Shown here piece after piece: positions 1 through 9,669 of a DNA stretch of 58,000 nt. The notes beneath the pieces are model-generated. The model had not been told where the DNA came from and did not search any database. It was given only the letters and a program-made list of their open reading frames with translations. Within the stretch, counting starts at the first letter, position 1, and each line of letters opens with the position of its first letter. The position numbers and the translations under genes were made by a program. This DNA comes from DASRDU01 sp035560235. GTDB taxonomy: Bacteria; Acidobacteriota; Blastocatellia; RBC074. The DNA is taken from the NCBI GenBank assembly GCA_035560235.1, contig DATMAG010000057.1, forward strand, positions 1-58,000, read 5' to 3'.

Positions 1-277
1 GTCAGCAGCGTCACTCATTGCAAATTCATCGCTCCCACGAGCCTGCTCCTCAAACCCGGCCCCACGCTACAACAACCCACAGTCAGGAGTGAAGTGCGTG
101 AGACAAATTCAAGGACAGGAACACCTATAATCCATTGCACCTGCCTGTCGGCAGACATGGCCGGAGCGCGCGAGTCGTGGCGTGTGGTTTTCTTTAACGA
201 TTACACGCGCGCCCGGTGAACGTGTCGTTAGACGCTCCACAACACCACTCCAGCGAGGCGATCGGACAAGGTAGCCA
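1..277. other. Left-edge non-coding stretch with an attC-like hairpin
   Basis: I see no convincing gene here. A perfect TATAAT at 126-131 could be a -10 box, but I found no good -35 box at the right spacing. The right half holds the asymmetric hairpin listed separately (193-232). The stretch leads directly into the chimeric hsdM/tonB reading frame that starts with TTG at 278. Confidence 0.4.
193..232 (+). repeat. Asymmetric hairpin, attC-like, short
   Basis: The left arm TTTAACG (193-199) pairs with CGTTAGA (226-232) with one T-G wobble. ACACG (203-207) pairs with CGTGT (221-225). Three bases, ATT (200-202), bulge out on the left side only. The right arm contains GTTAGAC, which fits the integron core consensus GTTRRRY, and one-sided extrahelical bases are also typical of attC. 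At 40 nt it is shorter than usual attC sites and no integrase is in view, so this is only a resemblance. Confidence 0.3.
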
Positions 278-1264
278 TTGGCGAAGCGAAAGAACAACAC
301 AGGCAAGTCGGACTCGAACTCCGCCACCGTCGGCTACGAAGCCCGGCTCTGGCAGATGGCCGACGCGCTGCGCGGCAGCATGGACGCCGCCGAGTACAAG
401 CACGTCGTCCTCAGCCTCATCTTCCTCAAGTACATCTCCGACGCCTTCAAAGAGCAGCACGCGCACGGCGGCCTGCCTGCGTCGCAAAGCAAAGCGGCGC
501 GGCAGGCAGGCACCTTCCACCCCGACCTGAAGGGCGACTTCATCCTCGCCAATCCGCCGTTCAACGTCTCCGACTGGGGCGGCGAGCGCGTGCGCGACGA
601 CAGGCGCGGGCAGCACGGTGGCGGCGGCAGCGGGCAGCAGCAGCCACGGCCTGCTCAGGCTGGCGCGCTGCCGCCGATGGTCAGTCATCCGCCCATCGTG
701 CTGGCCAGTATCAATCAGCCGAACTTCGTGCCGACGCTGCCGGTCACGCCGACCATCGAAGGCGATCCCGAAGCGTTGCTCAAAATCAAAGGCCCCCTGG
801 GTGATCCGACCGGCGAACGCGACACGAAATCAAACGGGCCGGGCAGAGGCGGCGCGATGGGCAATGGTGACGGCCTGGGGATCGGTGACGGAAAAGGCGG
901 CGGCGCGCTGAAGGGCGAAGATGGCAACGTGGGTGGAAAGCGCAATCAGCAGGGCTGCTGCGGTCAGGGTGGCACAGGCGGCAGCGGGCAGGCTTACACC
1001 ACACGTCCGGTCATCACTTACAAGGAGAAGGCGCAGTACACTGAAGAGGCGCCAAAGAACGGAGTGATGGGCGTCGTGGTGCTGAGCGCCGTGTTCGGCG
1101 AGGACGGGGAGATTTATGACATCAGGCCGGTGCGACAGCTGCCCGACGGCCTGACTGAAGAGGCAATCAGGGCGCTCAGAAAGATTCGCTTCAGACCGGC
1201 CACGAAAAACGGAACACCGGTTTCAGTGCGAATGAACATCGAATTTTCGTTCACGATTTTCTGA
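278..1264 (+). CDS. Chimeric ORF: hsdM remnant fused to TonB C-terminal region
   Basis: Residues 1 to about 62 match the N-terminal helical domain of type I restriction methylases (HsdM). A short Ala/Arg-rich joint follows, then DLKGDFILANPPFNVSDWGG at about 83-102, which is methylase motif IV (NPPF, 92-95). In E. coli HsdM this motif lies near residue 266, so about 170 residues, including the SAM-binding motif I, are missing. After about residue 108 the protein becomes a TonB-like fragment: a Pro-rich stretch, a Gly-rich linker (about 175-235) and a TonB C-terminal domain (about 245-328) ending in SFTIF. The TonB part lacks its N-terminal membrane anchor. The frame starts at TTG, as the hsdM ancestor may have. 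It cannot be a working methylase, and an anchorless TonB is doubtful. Either a decayed rearrangement or an assembly chimera would explain it. Confidence 0.6.
   Translation: MAKRKNNTGKSDSNSATVGYEARLWQMADALRGSMDAAEYKHVVLSLIFLKYISDAFKEQHAHGGLPASQSKAARQAGTFHPDLKGDFILANPPFNVSDWGGERVRDDRRGQHGGGGSGQQQPRPAQAGALPPMVSHPPIVLASINQPNFVPTLPVTPTIEGDPEALLKIKGPLGDPTGERDTKSNGPGRGGAMGNGDGLGIGDGKGGGALKGEDGNVGGKRNQQGCCGQGGTGGSGQAYTTRPVITYKEKAQYTEEAPKNGVMGVVVLSAVFGEDGEIYDIRPVRQLPDGLTEEAIRALRKIRFRPATKNGTPVSVRMNIEFSFTIF
471..511. repeat. Inverted repeat at the internal hsdM deletion joint
   Basis: GCCTGCCTGC (471-480) and GCAGGCAGGC (502-511) are perfect 10-base complements around a 21-base spacer. The repeat sits at the point where the methylase N-terminal domain ends and motif IV begins, so it marks the deletion or insertion scar in the coding sequence. 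Confidence 0.6.
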
Positions 1265-1333
1265 AGGCGGGCATCGTCGGCAATCGCCTGCTGACGCGCG
1301 CGGTGCTGTCTCGTTTTTCCAGTGTGATGTGCT

Positions 1334-1966
1334 TTAGTCGGCCAGCGCGTCAGGGCGGCGAAAATCACGCGGGTCAAGGTGGTCAAGCGCATCACCGATG
1401 ATGCGCGCGGCGGTGTCGCTGGCGAAGCTGCGCCAGAGGTGACGGTTGTCTTCATCTGCGCCGTTGAGCATCAGCAGGCGGCGCAGAATGCCGACCGTCA
1501 CGGCGATTGAAAGCCCGCTCTGACTGTCTGTCTGTATCTGATCGAGCTGTGCGTTTTCGCGGCGCACGCGTTCGAGTTCATCAGCGTCCTTGTCGCGTTC
1601 GGGGCGCGGCAGTTCACGATCCAGCAGATCGAAGGCCGTGACAGCCAGCGACTGCCTGCGCGCGGCGGCAAAGGCGGCGAGCTTGTCGCGCAGTTCCGTC
1701 GTCAGCGGCAGATCAACGAGCGGTGAACCGAGCCGGGCCATCCGCGCTCTGATTCGCGACCGGATGACGAACGCCGAAACGACCAGCGCAACGACCCAGT
1801 AACACATAAAGAGCACAGCGATCATCTGTGCGCTGATCCACGGCCACCCGTTCTGTCGCATCCAGACGCCTCCAATCGGAATCAGCCAGGGCAGCAGCAG
1901 CACCATCACCACAAACCAGCGCCAGCGCGGCTCGATCTCGTTTTTTCTTTTGTTCTGCTCAGCCAT
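1334..1966 (-). CDS. Uncharacterised two-TM membrane protein
   Basis: This 210-residue protein is not one I recognise. It has a short charged N-terminus, two hydrophobic segments (about residues 16-34 and 44-68) and then a cytoplasmic or periplasmic region of about 140 residues. That region carries a probable coiled coil near 125-150 (ELERVRRENAQLDQIQTDSQ). The start ATG at 1966 lies 9 bases after the stop of the upstream LarA-like gene on the same strand, so the two are probably co-transcribed. The C-terminal half is polar and Asp/Arg-rich, without a motif that suggests an enzyme. No function can be assigned. Confidence 0.65.
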   Translation of the reverse strand: MAEQNKRKNEIEPRWRWFVVMVLLLPWLIPIGGVWMRQNGWPWISAQMIAVLFMCYWVVALVVSAFVIRSRIRARMARLGSPLVDLPLTTELRDKLAAFAAARRQSLAVTAFDLLDRELPRPERDKDADELERVRRENAQLDQIQTDSQSGLSIAVTVGILRRLLMLNGADEDNRHLWRSFASDTAARIIGDALDHLDPRDFRRPDALAD

Positions 1967-1975
1967 ACCCGCAGT

Positions 1976-3247
<1,272 letters not shown>

Positions 3248-3498
3248 AAATTTATCCGTGATGTTGTGGGCAAACCTGATCGTGACGGCAGATCAGGCAA
3301 CAATACCTGGCAGCGCTGCTTCAGCAGTTTTCTGACGCAGCGTTCCGATTGTAATTCCTGATCCCGCAGGCTTCAATGCAGCGCGGGCGGCCTGTCCATT
3401 ATTCGTCAGGGCCTGACAATTCAGAGTCCTTTGTCCGATCTGTTTTTCGGAATCACCTGACGACGCGACATTGAAGTCCGACAGTGGGGATGGCTGTT

Positions 3499-4911
3499 TT
3501 ATTGTCCGCTCACCTTCAGTTCACGCACTGTGAGGAGCGAGACCCTGGTTGGAAAGGAATTTTCAACTCTCACTTTCAGCAGCGCCTGGTAATACTTCGG
3601 CGTTCCGGCCTGTCCTCCCGCCTGACGCAGCCGCTGATTGAGTTCGTTCAGATACTCAGTGGCAGTCACAAACTCAGCCGCCGCTTCGGTACCTTCGCTG
3701 TAAATGCCGGCCAGCACCATGACGGTCGTATCGCCGGAGAAACCCGGCGTGACCGTAATCAGCGCGTAATCTTCCAGCAGATTGCCGGTAGCCTGATCGA
3801 AGACGGCCCGGTATTCGCGCTCCTCGCCGGGCAGCGGACCGAGGTTCTCAATTGTTGCGCGGCTGGTGTAAACGAAATTCTCTCTGACCGAGAGCGGCTT
3901 CGACCACTGATTGGAATAGACGCTGCCGAGCAGAATCACGTCGTAACTTTTCAGGTCATCAGGGCCGATGCTGCGGCTCTGGCGCAGGATGGTCTTCTCG
4001 CCCGCCCCATGCAGCAGCCCCGACAAACGATAAATGCCAATCGCCTCGCCGATGCCGGTGTACATATTGAAGGCGGGAATCAGCTGCACCGGCTGATCCT
4101 GCCTGAAAGGCAGTCTGTTGCCAGCCGCGCTCGTCAGCACTCCGACCTGCTCCGGCGTCAGCCTGATTCCCTTTCTGGTCAGCACTTCCGGATCAGCGCC
4201 GTTCACCGGACGATGCACGGTCGGATTGCTCAGAATCAGCAGCGTCGGCCTGTTGTTTGTCAGAAACGGCTCCCAGACGACACCGTACCGGCTGTGTTCA
4301 GCAGCCGATGCTCCCGCCGCCTGTTCAAGCTGTCGCCTGAGACTCAGATTAATTACGGCGAGAATGACGATGGCCAGCGTCAGAATGAAAAGGCCTGCAA
4401 CTGCCAGCCACCGCCACTTCCGGTCACTGGCCGGGTCTGATTTTTTCTGCTCAGCGGCGGGACTGACCGGCTCCGGCTGAAGAGTTTCAGGACTCTCGAC
4501 CGCCGGACCGGGTTCAACGGCCTCAGGCTCCTGATGAAGACATGTTCTGACAAAGGCCGGTTCATAGCTGCCCACCGGAATGATCAGGCGAATGGCGTCC
4601 TCAGCGCCTTCATTCTGGTAATAGAGTTCAAGCTTCTTTCTGACATCGTGCGCGCCGACACGCACAATCGGGTCAGCCGCCGGGTTGTAACTGTCATCCC
4701 GTTCGAAAACCTCGCGCCCGATCAGGTACTCATTAAGTTCGCCTGCCCGACCGTTGAGATAAAAGTCACAAATCAGCTGAATGAACTTCTGCTTCTTCGG
4801 AGCGTGCACGAAATGCCGACTTGAAAGCACCCGCCCCAGAACCTGACGAACCTCTTCCGGTGACACGGGCGTCTGGAGTTCTTGTCTGGAATAATCAATA
4901 CGGGCAACCAT
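3499..4911 (-). CDS. One-pass membrane protein with cytoplasmic DNA-binding-like domain
   Basis: This 470-residue protein has an N-terminal cytoplasmic domain (about 15-120) containing IVRVGAHDVRKKLELYYQ. The motif recurs in acidobacterial membrane proteins and resembles a winged-helix output domain. A Pro/Glu-rich linker follows, then a single TM helix (about 167-190), then a periplasmic domain of about 280 residues without a recognisable enzyme signature. The architecture is ToxR/CadC-like: sense outside, act inside. It is divergent from the TonB-dependent receptor at 5406, with a 494-base gap between them, which suggests control of or co-regulation with that receptor. The ATG at 4911 gives a sensible N-terminus. 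DNA binding is inferred, not demonstrated by a clear helix-turn-helix motif. Confidence 0.6.
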   Translation of the reverse strand: MVARIDYSRQELQTPVSPEEVRQVLGRVLSSRHFVHAPKKQKFIQLICDFYLNGRAGELNEYLIGREVFERDDSYNPAADPIVRVGAHDVRKKLELYYQNEGAEDAIRLIIPVGSYEPAFVRTCLHQEPEAVEPGPAVESPETLQPEPVSPAAEQKKSDPASDRKWRWLAVAGLFILTLAIVILAVINLSLRRQLEQAAGASAAEHSRYGVVWEPFLTNNRPTLLILSNPTVHRPVNGADPEVLTRKGIRLTPEQVGVLTSAAGNRLPFRQDQPVQLIPAFNMYTGIGEAIGIYRLSGLLHGAGEKTILRQSRSIGPDDLKSYDVILLGSVYSNQWSKPLSVRENFVYTSRATIENLGPLPGEEREYRAVFDQATGNLLEDYALITVTPGFSGDTTVMVLAGIYSEGTEAAAEFVTATEYLNELNQRLRQAGGQAGTPKYYQALLKVRVENSFPTRVSLLTVRELKVSGQ

Positions 4912-5405
4912 AACAATTCAGGCTTTCGTCATTCACTTAACCGCGTTTCAGCCCCCGGCAGCACTGGCCGGTCGAATCCGGAATAATCAGGCAGACACTC
5001 TGTCCCCGAATCAGGAAATCTCTGAAAAGCAGCTACTTGATTGACGTTAGGAAGACGGATTTAACGGTTAGCTATCGGTAAGGTGATTGACTGTGCCTCT
5101 CTTTCACCTTAACCTGCCAGCCATCAGTTGGCGGAGCCAATTATAACTGATACAGACAAGCTCACCAAACTTTGCTGGGTATTTAATTCTTTCGGACATC
5201 ACTTTAGCCTTTCTGTTTCAGGATTGTCTGAGTTTGCAATCCACAGTTTTTCAGTCACTGACTCCGGGACCGGTTCAGGTCCCAGGTCATTTTTCGATCA
5301 ATTCGGATTTTGTCTTCAGCCGCAGTCCTGGAGGCTGAGGTCGGCATCAACACTCACACCGGGGAAGTACTGACCGGAAATTTAAAATATCTGGAGGGGA
5401 TTGGT
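4912..5405. other. Divergent intergenic region before TonB receptor
   Basis: This 494-base gap separates the divergent membrane regulator and the TonB receptor. It contains an inverted repeat, TAAGGTGA (5079-5086) and TCACCTTA (5104-5111), that could be an operator. A weak promoter-like pair, TTGATT (5037-5042) and TTTAAC (5060-5065), has a 17-base spacer. A stop-free frame at 5128-5373 has no family signature. The region is AT-richer than its surroundings, as a regulatory region would be. Confidence 0.4.
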
Positions 5406-8400
5406 ATGTTGAGCCTGCCCATTACTCATGGCAGCAGAGGTCGTTCACCTGGTTACCGGCTCCGACGCGGAGTATCTGCTTCGGCAGTCAGTCTGGGACT
5501 GCTGCTGTTGCTGTTGACCGTCGGTTCGGTGTCATCGGCCCAGACCATTGGCAGTGCCACGATTCGCGGCGTGGTCAAGGATCCGTCTGGCGCAGTTGTC
5601 CCGAAAGCAACTGTGACAGTCACTCTGCTTCGCACTAATACGGAGCGCAAGACAGTCACGAGCAACGACGGCGTTTACACCTTCGCGGCACTCGATCCGG
5701 GCACTTACACTCTAACGGCAGAGTCACCCGGATTTAAGAAGTATGTCCAGACTGACCTGGTACTCAGCCCGAGTGAAACCAAGGGTTTGGACGTAATCAT
5801 GGAAGTCGGCGCAGCGAGCGAAAGCGTGACGGTCACAGCCACCGCGGCTGAGGAGATCAAAACCGAAACCGGCGAACGGTCAAACACCATCAAGGCGGCT
5901 CAGATCGAAAACCTGTCAATCATCAGCCGCAACAGCCTTGAACTGCTGCGCATCCTGCCCGGCGTGGTCGCGCCGGACGCGTCAACATACCAGGTGTCGG
6001 GTTTCGGCGATGCGTCAGCCTACGCCGTCAACGGTCAGCGCGGCCAGAACAACAATGTCAGCGTGGACGGTTCACGTGTCATTGACATCGGCTGCAACTG
6101 CGGCAGCATCGTCAGTCTGAACAATGACATGGTTCAGGAAGTGACAGTGCAGACCAGCAACTTCGCCGCCGAACACGGTAACAGCGGCGTGCAGATCAGC
6201 GGGACGACCAAGTCAGGCAGCCGCGATTTTCATGGTTCGGCCTACACCTACGTCCGTCACGAAGCACTTGCGGCCAATGACCGTTTCCGCAATTACATCA
6301 AGGCTGGCGATCCCAATTCGCTGGCCGGGCAGAAACCAGTCGGCCAGTTTTACTATCCGGGCGGGACCATTGGCGGCCCGGTGACGCTGCCCAGAAAGAT
6401 CTTCGGTCCGCTCGGCGGCTTCAATGAAGGCCGCGACAAACTCTTCTTCTTCGTCGGCTTTGAAGTTCAGCGTCAGACCTTCGGTGCGCCACCGCGAATT
6501 TCGAGCGTCCCGACCGCCGGTCAGCGCACCGGCAATTACGCCGATGTGGTCAATTTCGCCAAAGTTGTGCCCTACAGTATTCCGGCTGACGCCAAGGCCG
6601 GTGACACGGTCTGTAAAGGTGTTCTCTCGACGCAGACCGTCTGCGGCGTGCTTGATGCTTCACTCAAGCCGACCAATGAGTACGTGCAGCTCAGAGTCCC
6701 GGCTGGCTTCCCCAATGCCGGAAGCGCCATCACCAACAACAATCTGGCGCCTTACATCAACCCGCTGGGCCGGACGCTGATCAATCTCTATCCGCTGCCG
6801 AACTTCAACGATCCGACCGGCGCCCACAACTACATTTCCAACACGACGCAGACTCAGCATCGCAAGGATCTGAAGATGCGTTTCGATTACAAATTCAGCG
6901 ACAAGACCAACCTCTATGTTCGCATCACCCGCGAAACCCGGGGCGAAGTCAATCCTTACGGCATCTGGTGGGGGCCTTCAACTTACGAACTGCCGTCAGC
7001 CAACGAACAGAAGGATCTGGGCCGTTCAGTCGCCGTTGGCCTGACGAAGGTCATCAGCCCGACGATGACCAACGAATTTGTGTTCAGCGGCAGCAAGCTG
7101 AAACTCGACAATCAGTATCAGGATCCGAACAAGGTCAAGCTCTCAACGCTCGGCGTGGACAACCTCTGGCGGCTGCCGTTCGACAACACTCAATTCGGCA
7201 GGCAGAGCCCCTACATCTCACTCTCGCTGATCAGCTGGGCTGAAGGCCAGCTCTGGTCACCCGGCACCAACCCGATCTTTGCCTATAACGACAGCTTCTC
7301 GATTACCGACAACCTGGCCAAGGTGGCTGGCAGTCACACGCTGAAATTCGGCGCGCTGATCGAACAGGGCAACAAGAAGCAGAACTTCCAGGGCGATCCT
7401 GATTCGCAGGGTCTGATCGGCTTCAATAACTGGAACGGCAACGGCACGGGCAACGACTGGGGTGACCTGCTCGTCGGTCAGCTCACCGATGTGCAGCACG
7501 GCACGCAGCCGCCAGTTGGTAACTATCGTTTCTACAACTACGAATTCTATGCGCAGGATTCGTGGAAGGTGCGTTCCAACTTCACGCTGGAATATGGTCT
7601 GCGCGCCTCGCACATGACCGTCAACAAGGAGCGCAAGGGATTCGATATTCTCTTCAGCCCGAGCGCCTACAAACCGGGCGCCGGGTATTACATCAATGGC
7701 GATCCGTTCCGCCCGAACGGGGTGCTGTCAGCAGCGCGCGGAGAAATCAAGAAAGGCACGTTTGATCCCCCGGCAGTTGAATGGGGGCCGCGTCTGAACT
7801 TCGCCTGGAACATCTTTCCGCAAAATGACCGGCTGGTGGTTCGCGGCGGCGCGGGGATTTTCTACAACCGTGTGCAAGGCAATTTCCAGTACGACGCGAC
7901 ACTACGTGCCGCGCCCAACGGGAATGTCGGCGCTTCACTTGGGCCGTTTACCAGCATTCCAGGCGCCTTCAAACCGGATGGCTCACTTTATACCTTTAAT
8001 GATCTGGGTGGCCTGACGCTCAGCAACATGGGGATTGTGACGCTGCCCAATGGAACGAAGGTCCCGGTCAATCCGCTGAAGCTGGCCAATGGCGGAGCGA
8101 ACATCATTTCACCTGACCCGAAGTCGAACCAGTTCCCGACGACTTACACAACCAGTCTCAGCATCGCCACCCGGATGCCTTTCCAGACGGTACTCGAAAC
8201 CGGCTATGTCGGCACTTTCGGTCGTCACCTGGCGGCGCGCCTGCCCATCAACACCGTTCCGCTCGGAGCTTTGCTCAAGGGCGGCATCCCGGGTGATCCG
8301 GGCAGCACGATCACCTTCCTGCAAAATCCGAATTGCGACCCGGGCGCAGTTGACAGTAATGGCAATGTGACCCGGCGCGGCAACTGCGTGATTCAGACAG

Positions 8401-9440
8401 CCAGGGTCACGGCTGATCTGTCCAGCCCGCTGGTGCGGCAAACACTCGACGGCAGTGCCGTCAACAAATTCCGGCCCTTCCCGGATGTGAGTTATGTCCG
8501 CTATCAGGAGTATACAGGGACATCGAATTACCATTCATTGCAGATGACACTCAGTCGTCAGACAGGCAAGAACCTGCAATTCTTCGCCACCTACACCTTC
8601 TCGAAGGTGCTGGGAACGAGGGGCGGTGAATTCAATGACCTTGACCCGCTCGATGCACGGGGGCGCAGCTATGGTGTGCTCGATTATGATCGCACACACA
8701 TCTTCAACCTTTCATACAACTATAACCTGCCGAATCTGTCACCATTCAATAACCTGCTTTCACGCGGGCTGCTCAACGGCTGGCAGTTGTCAGGCATCAC
8801 GACCTTCTCCAGCGGCACGCCGGTCAATCTCAGGTTCTCCGGTGATGTGGCCGGTCTGTCCATCGCGGCATTCGGGTCTGACGCTTTCTCGACGGCAGGT
8901 TATGCCGCCGGTTCGATTGCGCCGCTCTTCAGCAAGAACCCGAATCTGGGCGGGAAGGATGTCGGTGAAAAGGTGCTCGACATCAACGCCATCAGCATTC
9001 CGGCATTTGGTTCATCGGGCGCGACGATCTCACCCTTCTACTTCCGCACTCCGGCGCGCTCCAACTGGGACATCTCCCTGTTCAAGAACTTCAGGTTCAA
9101 GGAGACCAAAAACCTCCAGTTCCGCGCCGGATTCTTCAATATCTTCAACCAGGCATTTGCGAAGAATATTGATAACCAGAACGCGAGCAACAGCGACATT
9201 TACCTGACGCTCAACACGACCTGTGTGAGAACGCCGGTCAATCAGACGCTGGTGCTGGCAGACGGAACCAAGCAGACCTTCACCCAGACCTTTGCCAACG
9301 GCATTGGCGGCACTGGCCAGGGTGTGTGCGATCCGTCGAAGGGCTTTAAATTCACGGATGACACGCTTAAGAACTTCGGCACCATTACGACCAAGCGCGG
9401 TCAGCGCGTGATCGAACTGGCGCTGAAGTTTACCTTCTAA
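5406..9440 (+). CDS. Oar-like TonB-dependent outer-membrane receptor
   Basis: This is a large (about 1344-residue) outer-membrane protein of the acidobacterial TonB-dependent receptor family. A signal peptide ends near SSAQT (residue 45). A carboxypeptidase-regulatory-like beta-sandwich (about 50-135, starting GSATIRGVVKDPSGAVVPKA) comes next, then a plug region (about 150-270) with AVNGQRGQNNNVSVDG, then a long barrel with many aromatic, alternating strands. It ends in ALKFTF, with the terminal Phe usual for BAM-assembled barrels. The frame is open from a TTG at 5310, but ATG 5406 has GGAGGGGA directly upstream and gives a clean signal peptide, so I prefer it. Such receptors import large substrates, often glycans, using TonB energy. 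The substrate is unknown; no SusD-like or enzyme gene is adjacent. Confidence 0.88.
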   Translation: MLSLPITHGSRGRSPGYRLRRGVSASAVSLGLLLLLLTVGSVSSAQTIGSATIRGVVKDPSGAVVPKATVTVTLLRTNTERKTVTSNDGVYTFAALDPGTYTLTAESPGFKKYVQTDLVLSPSETKGLDVIMEVGAASESVTVTATAAEEIKTETGERSNTIKAAQIENLSIISRNSLELLRILPGVVAPDASTYQVSGFGDASAYAVNGQRGQNNNVSVDGSRVIDIGCNCGSIVSLNNDMVQEVTVQTSNFAAEHGNSGVQISGTTKSGSRDFHGSAYTYVRHEALAANDRFRNYIKAGDPNSLAGQKPVGQFYYPGGTIGGPVTLPRKIFGPLGGFNEGRDKLFFFVGFEVQRQTFGAPPRISSVPTAGQRTGNYADVVNFAKVVPYSIPADAKAGDTVCKGVLSTQTVCGVLDASLKPTNEYVQLRVPAGFPNAGSAITNNNLAPYINPLGRTLINLYPLPNFNDPTGAHNYISNTTQTQHRKDLKMRFDYKFSDKTNLYVRITRETRGEVNPYGIWWGPSTYELPSANEQKDLGRSVAVGLTKVISPTMTNEFVFSGSKLKLDNQYQDPNKVKLSTLGVDNLWRLPFDNTQFGRQSPYISLSLISWAEGQLWSPGTNPIFAYNDSFSITDNLAKVAGSHTLKFGALIEQGNKKQNFQGDPDSQGLIGFNNWNGNGTGNDWGDLLVGQLTDVQHGTQPPVGNYRFYNYEFYAQDSWKVRSNFTLEYGLRASHMTVNKERKGFDILFSPSAYKPGAGYYINGDPFRPNGVLSAARGEIKKGTFDPPAVEWGPRLNFAWNIFPQNDRLVVRGGAGIFYNRVQGNFQYDATLRAAPNGNVGASLGPFTSIPGAFKPDGSLYTFNDLGGLTLSNMGIVTLPNGTKVPVNPLKLANGGANIISPDPKSNQFPTTYTTSLSIATRMPFQTVLETGYVGTFGRHLAARLPINTVPLGALLKGGIPGDPGSTITFLQNPNCDPGAVDSNGNVTRRGNCVIQTARVTADLSSPLVRQTLDGSAVNKFRPFPDVSYVRYQEYTGTSNYHSLQMTLSRQTGKNLQFFATYTFSKVLGTRGGEFNDLDPLDARGRSYGVLDYDRTHIFNLSYNYNLPNLSPFNNLLSRGLLNGWQLSGITTFSSGTPVNLRFSGDVAGLSIAAFGSDAFSTAGYAAGSIAPLFSKNPNLGGKDVGEKVLDINAISIPAFGSSGATISPFYFRTPARSNWDISLFKNFRFKETKNLQFRAGFFNIFNQAFAKNIDNQNASNSDIYLTLNTTCVRTPVNQTLVLADGTKQTFTQTFANGIGGTGQGVCDPSKGFKFTDDTLKNFGTITTKRGQRVIELALKFTF

Positions 9441-9449
9441 AGCGCGCGA

Positions 9450-9540
9450 CATTGGGACAGTACGCGAGCGTGAGCGAGTGCCCTGATCCCGCAATGTCAG
9501 GCGCTCGCTCACGCTCGCGTACTGTAATGGTGTCCCAATG
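9450..9540. repeat. Nested palindromic hairpin element
   Basis: Ten bases after the receptor stop codon are two perfect 21-base complementary arms (9457-9477 and 9505-9525, core ACGCGAGCGTGAGCGA). They are enclosed by overlapping outer arms CATTGGGACA (9450-9459) and TGTCCCAATG (9531-9540), with a 5-base insert on the right side. The loop has a smaller pair, GACATTG (9448-9454) and CAATGTC (9492-9498). The outer boundary is palindromic like a REP or MITE-type element. It could also stop transcription or protect the receptor mRNA 3' end. No T-run follows. Confidence 0.75.
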
Positions 9541-9669
9541 TTTCATGGTGTGATTTAGCTCCGGCTCTCAACCGAGCTGTTATTTCTGGTGCGCGGGAGT
9601 TGAAATTTTCAGCTTCCCCGCACCAGATTTTATTTGGACAGCAGTTTTCACTTCCCCGGAGGATCTCCT

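Noticed and set aside
278..600. A functional type I restriction-modification methylase
   Set aside because: Motif I and about 170 residues are missing and no hsdS or hsdR gene is near.
5128..5373. An 81-codon frame in the leader of the TonB receptor
   Set aside because: No ribosome-binding site or family signature, and it overlaps the likely regulatory region.
5310..5405. TTG start for the TonB receptor at 5310
   Set aside because: ATG 5406 has a strong GGAGGGGA and gives a clean signal peptide.
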